This document shows positions 62,419-64,000 of a stretch of 64,000 bases of DNA, in pieces. Numbering within the stretch: position 1 is the stretch's first letter; each line of letters begins with the position of its first letter. Source of the DNA: CAZNPL01 sp964574815 (GTDB lineage: Bacteria; Planctomycetota; Phycisphaerae; UBA1845); assembly GCA_964574815.1 (NCBI GenBank), contig CAZNPL010000008.1, positions 1-64,000 on the forward strand. Reading direction: 5' to 3'. The position numbers were made by a program, and so were the translations under genes. Under the pieces are notes generated by a model. It saw nothing but the letters and a program-made list of their open reading frames with translations, searched no databases and had not been told where the DNA came from.

Positions 62419-64000
62419 CTATCTTTCAATCGTGAGCGCATCGCCCGAAATCTCTGCGGCGGCGAGGGTCTCTTCGGCCTCTGCGGCCAACCCGTCGACC
62501 GCGTTCTGCGCTTCAGCGAGAATTTCTGCAGCCTCTCGTAGCGGTGGCACCGCTTGCTCGGGTTTGCCGTGTCGCAGAAGCGTCTGTCCAAGCCGCACGA
62601 GGGATTCGGCGATATCGGCGTGCCCCGCCTCGAAATAAGCCCGCCGCCGCATCAGCGTGTCGCGGTACACTTCTTCCGCCTCATCGGCCTTTGCCAGGCT
62701 TTCGAGGCAGCGAACCAGGGCGGCCTCGTAGTTCATACGGTCAACGGAAACTTCGATGGGCGTGTTGCTTAAAGCCCGGCGGAGCATTTCGACAGCAGAC
62801 TCGACATCACCATTAACCTCAAGCGCCAGGGCCAGCGTGTATCGATTGTAATGGTAATCATCCGTGCATAGTCCATACGCCTTGCGAGCGACCCGAAGCG
62901 CCTCCTGCACATCACGCAGATCGGGCGGCATCACCGTCAACAGAATCCACGCGTACGCGTTCAGTTGATAGGCGTCGGTATCAGCATGTGCGGCCATCGC
63001 TCGCCGATTCTCCAATAGCTCCAGTCCAATCGCCCGCGCCTCCTCCGCGCTGCCCTGTGCCGCCAGTGATCGATTCAATTGTCGCATCGACCAAAGCACC
63101 ATCGCGTTGTGCGGAGGATAGTGGTCTCCAAAAGTCTCAAGGAAAAGGCGCAGACCGCTCTCCGCCCTGGCCCAATGGCCCAATAACACATGACAGTACG
63201 AGACGCCTGCCCACTCCGACGTCGTCGCAATGTGTCCTTCTCCATGCACACGCTGCTCAATCGCAAGCGATTGGGAGTATAGTTGTAAGGCTTCAGAGTA
63301 CCTGCCCTGCCCCATCACCGAGTGGGCCAACCGATCTCGAAGCTCCATGACGACCACGTTGCCCTCCTCAAAAGCCGTGGATGCCTTCGGCAAGAGCTCA
63401 CGCATCACCGATTCCGTCGAATCCAGGCGGCCGTCGTTCGCCCAGATCATCGATAACGTGATGGCGATCCTGATCGTTGTTTCGTGGTCCTCACCAAAGA
63501 CAGTTTTTGATGCCGCCAGCGCGCCGGTCAACAGCTCTTCCGCCTTTGCGACCCGGCGCTTGATATGGAGAATACGCCCGAGCGCCTCTTGCAACCTGAT
63601 CGAAAACGGATGATCGTGCCCGTATTGAGACTCACAAGCGGACAGCGTACTTTCCAGTTGTTCCTCAACTTCTGCGTTTCGCTCGAAGTTGCGACCTGGA
63701 GCCCGAGCCCTGCCCCACTCGACGACCGACTCAACCGTGTCCCGGTGAACATTCCCCAGAACGCGTTGCCGACGGCGGAGTGTGTCAGCATGCAGCGCCT
63801 CCGCGTCGGCGAACCGTCCGTTGCGATTCAGGGCGACGGCTAATCGAAACGACGCCCTGAGTGTTTCCTGATGATCCGGCCCGAGCTCTTGCCGGCACGA
63901 ACGCAGCGTTCGCTCGCCCAGCGCGACAGCGTTCTCCAACTTGCCCTGGTGGGTTAACGCCTCGACGAGCAGTGTCCGAACGCGCAGCGTTTCCGGGCGC
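62419..64000 (-). CDS. TPR repeat protein (5' end beyond window)
   Basis: The frame is open from the stop at 62419 to the right edge, so about 527 residues are seen and the N-terminus is missing. Tetratricopeptide units of about 42 residues repeat throughout ('GRFADAEALHADTLRRRQRVLGNVHRDT', 'GRYSEALQLYSQSLAIEQRVHGEGHIAT', 'GDVESAVEMLRRALSNT', 'GKPEQAVPPLREAAEILAEA'). Such arrays often form the C-terminal part of planctomycete Ser/Thr protein kinases; the kinase domain would lie outside the window, so this is only a possibility. Confidence 0.8.
   Translation of the reverse strand, partial: RPETLRVRTLLVEALTHQGKLENAVALGERTLRSCRQELGPDHQETLRASFRLAVALNRNGRFADAEALHADTLRRRQRVLGNVHRDTVESVVEWGRARAPGRNFERNAEVEEQLESTLSACESQYGHDHPFSIRLQEALGRILHIKRRVAKAEELLTGALAASKTVFGEDHETTIRIAITLSMIWANDGRLDSTESVMRELLPKASTAFEEGNVVVMELRDRLAHSVMGQGRYSEALQLYSQSLAIEQRVHGEGHIATTSEWAGVSYCHVLLGHWARAESGLRLFLETFGDHYPPHNAMVLWSMRQLNRSLAAQGSAEEARAIGLELLENRRAMAAHADTDAYQLNAYAWILLTVMPPDLRDVQEALRVARKAYGLCTDDYHYNRYTLALALEVNGDVESAVEMLRRALSNTPIEVSVDRMNYEAALVRCLESLAKADEAEEVYRDTLMRRRAYFEAGHADIAESLVRLGQTLLRHGKPEQAVPPLREAAEILAEAQNAVDGLAAEAEETLAAAEISGDALTIER

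Overview
The window looks like a chromosomal segment of a GC-rich, free-living planctomycete (Phycisphaerae-like). This is inferred from four things: large secreted beta-helix proteins ending in dockerin-like, Asp-rich C-terminal modules; TadG-like paralogs; TPR proteins; and short hairpin-rich dispersed repeats in the gaps. No phage, IS transposase, CRISPR array, rRNA or convincing tRNA gene was seen. Most genes are housekeeping or catabolic.

Layout. 1-12.8 kb: Trm112-like protein, bS18, MnmG, a two-component cluster (HTH-receiver regulator, HDOD/histidine kinase, degenerate receiver), a PIN/NYN-like protein, an AraC-methylguanine methyltransferase fusion, a Cu/Zn-type permease, and ParB preceded by two parS sites. 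Gaps here carry composite hairpin repeats and nine copies of a 13-15 bp CCAAACGAA(G/C)CCA motif. 13-17 kb: VKOR-DsbA fusion, HD-domain protein and an exported MsrB-MsrA fusion, together an extracytoplasmic thiol and methionine redox set. 17-23 kb: two tandem paralogous beta-helix proteins. 24-26 kb: CAP-domain lipoprotein and ferritin.

25.7-29.8 kb (minus): prpD-prpB-prpC-DUF3124, every junction a 4-bp ATGA overlap (methylcitrate cycle). 29.9-34.6 kb (minus): etfB-etfA, a two-gene HEPN cassette, then a membrane Fe-S oxidoreductase that probably passes ETF electrons to quinone. 34.7-41.5 kb: acylphosphatase, a secreted protein with an unusual C-terminal tail, fructose-1,6-bisphosphatase, a PEP-synthase-like ATP-grasp protein and glutamate dehydrogenase, a gluconeogenic and nitrogen node. 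41.9-48.5 kb: dockerin lipoprotein, GT39-like TPR glycosyltransferase, small lipoprotein, zinc-ribbon protein.

48.7-55.4 kb: glycyl-tRNA synthetase, GH130 phosphorylase, and a TetR gene with a strong promoter and palindromic operator heading paaABCD (phenylacetyl-CoA epoxidase without PaaE). 55.5-64 kb: an exported methyltransferase, three tandem TadG-like paralogs, an AbgT transporter and a TPR protein that runs off the right end. Taken together the genes suggest an aerobic heterotroph using propionyl-CoA precursors, fatty or amino acids, aromatics and mannan-type glycans.

The least explained items are the three TadG-like paralogs without Tad machinery, the HEPN pair inside the etf operon, the exported methyltransferase, the CCAAACG repeat cluster and the pseudo-receiver. 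None is proven to be a new system.
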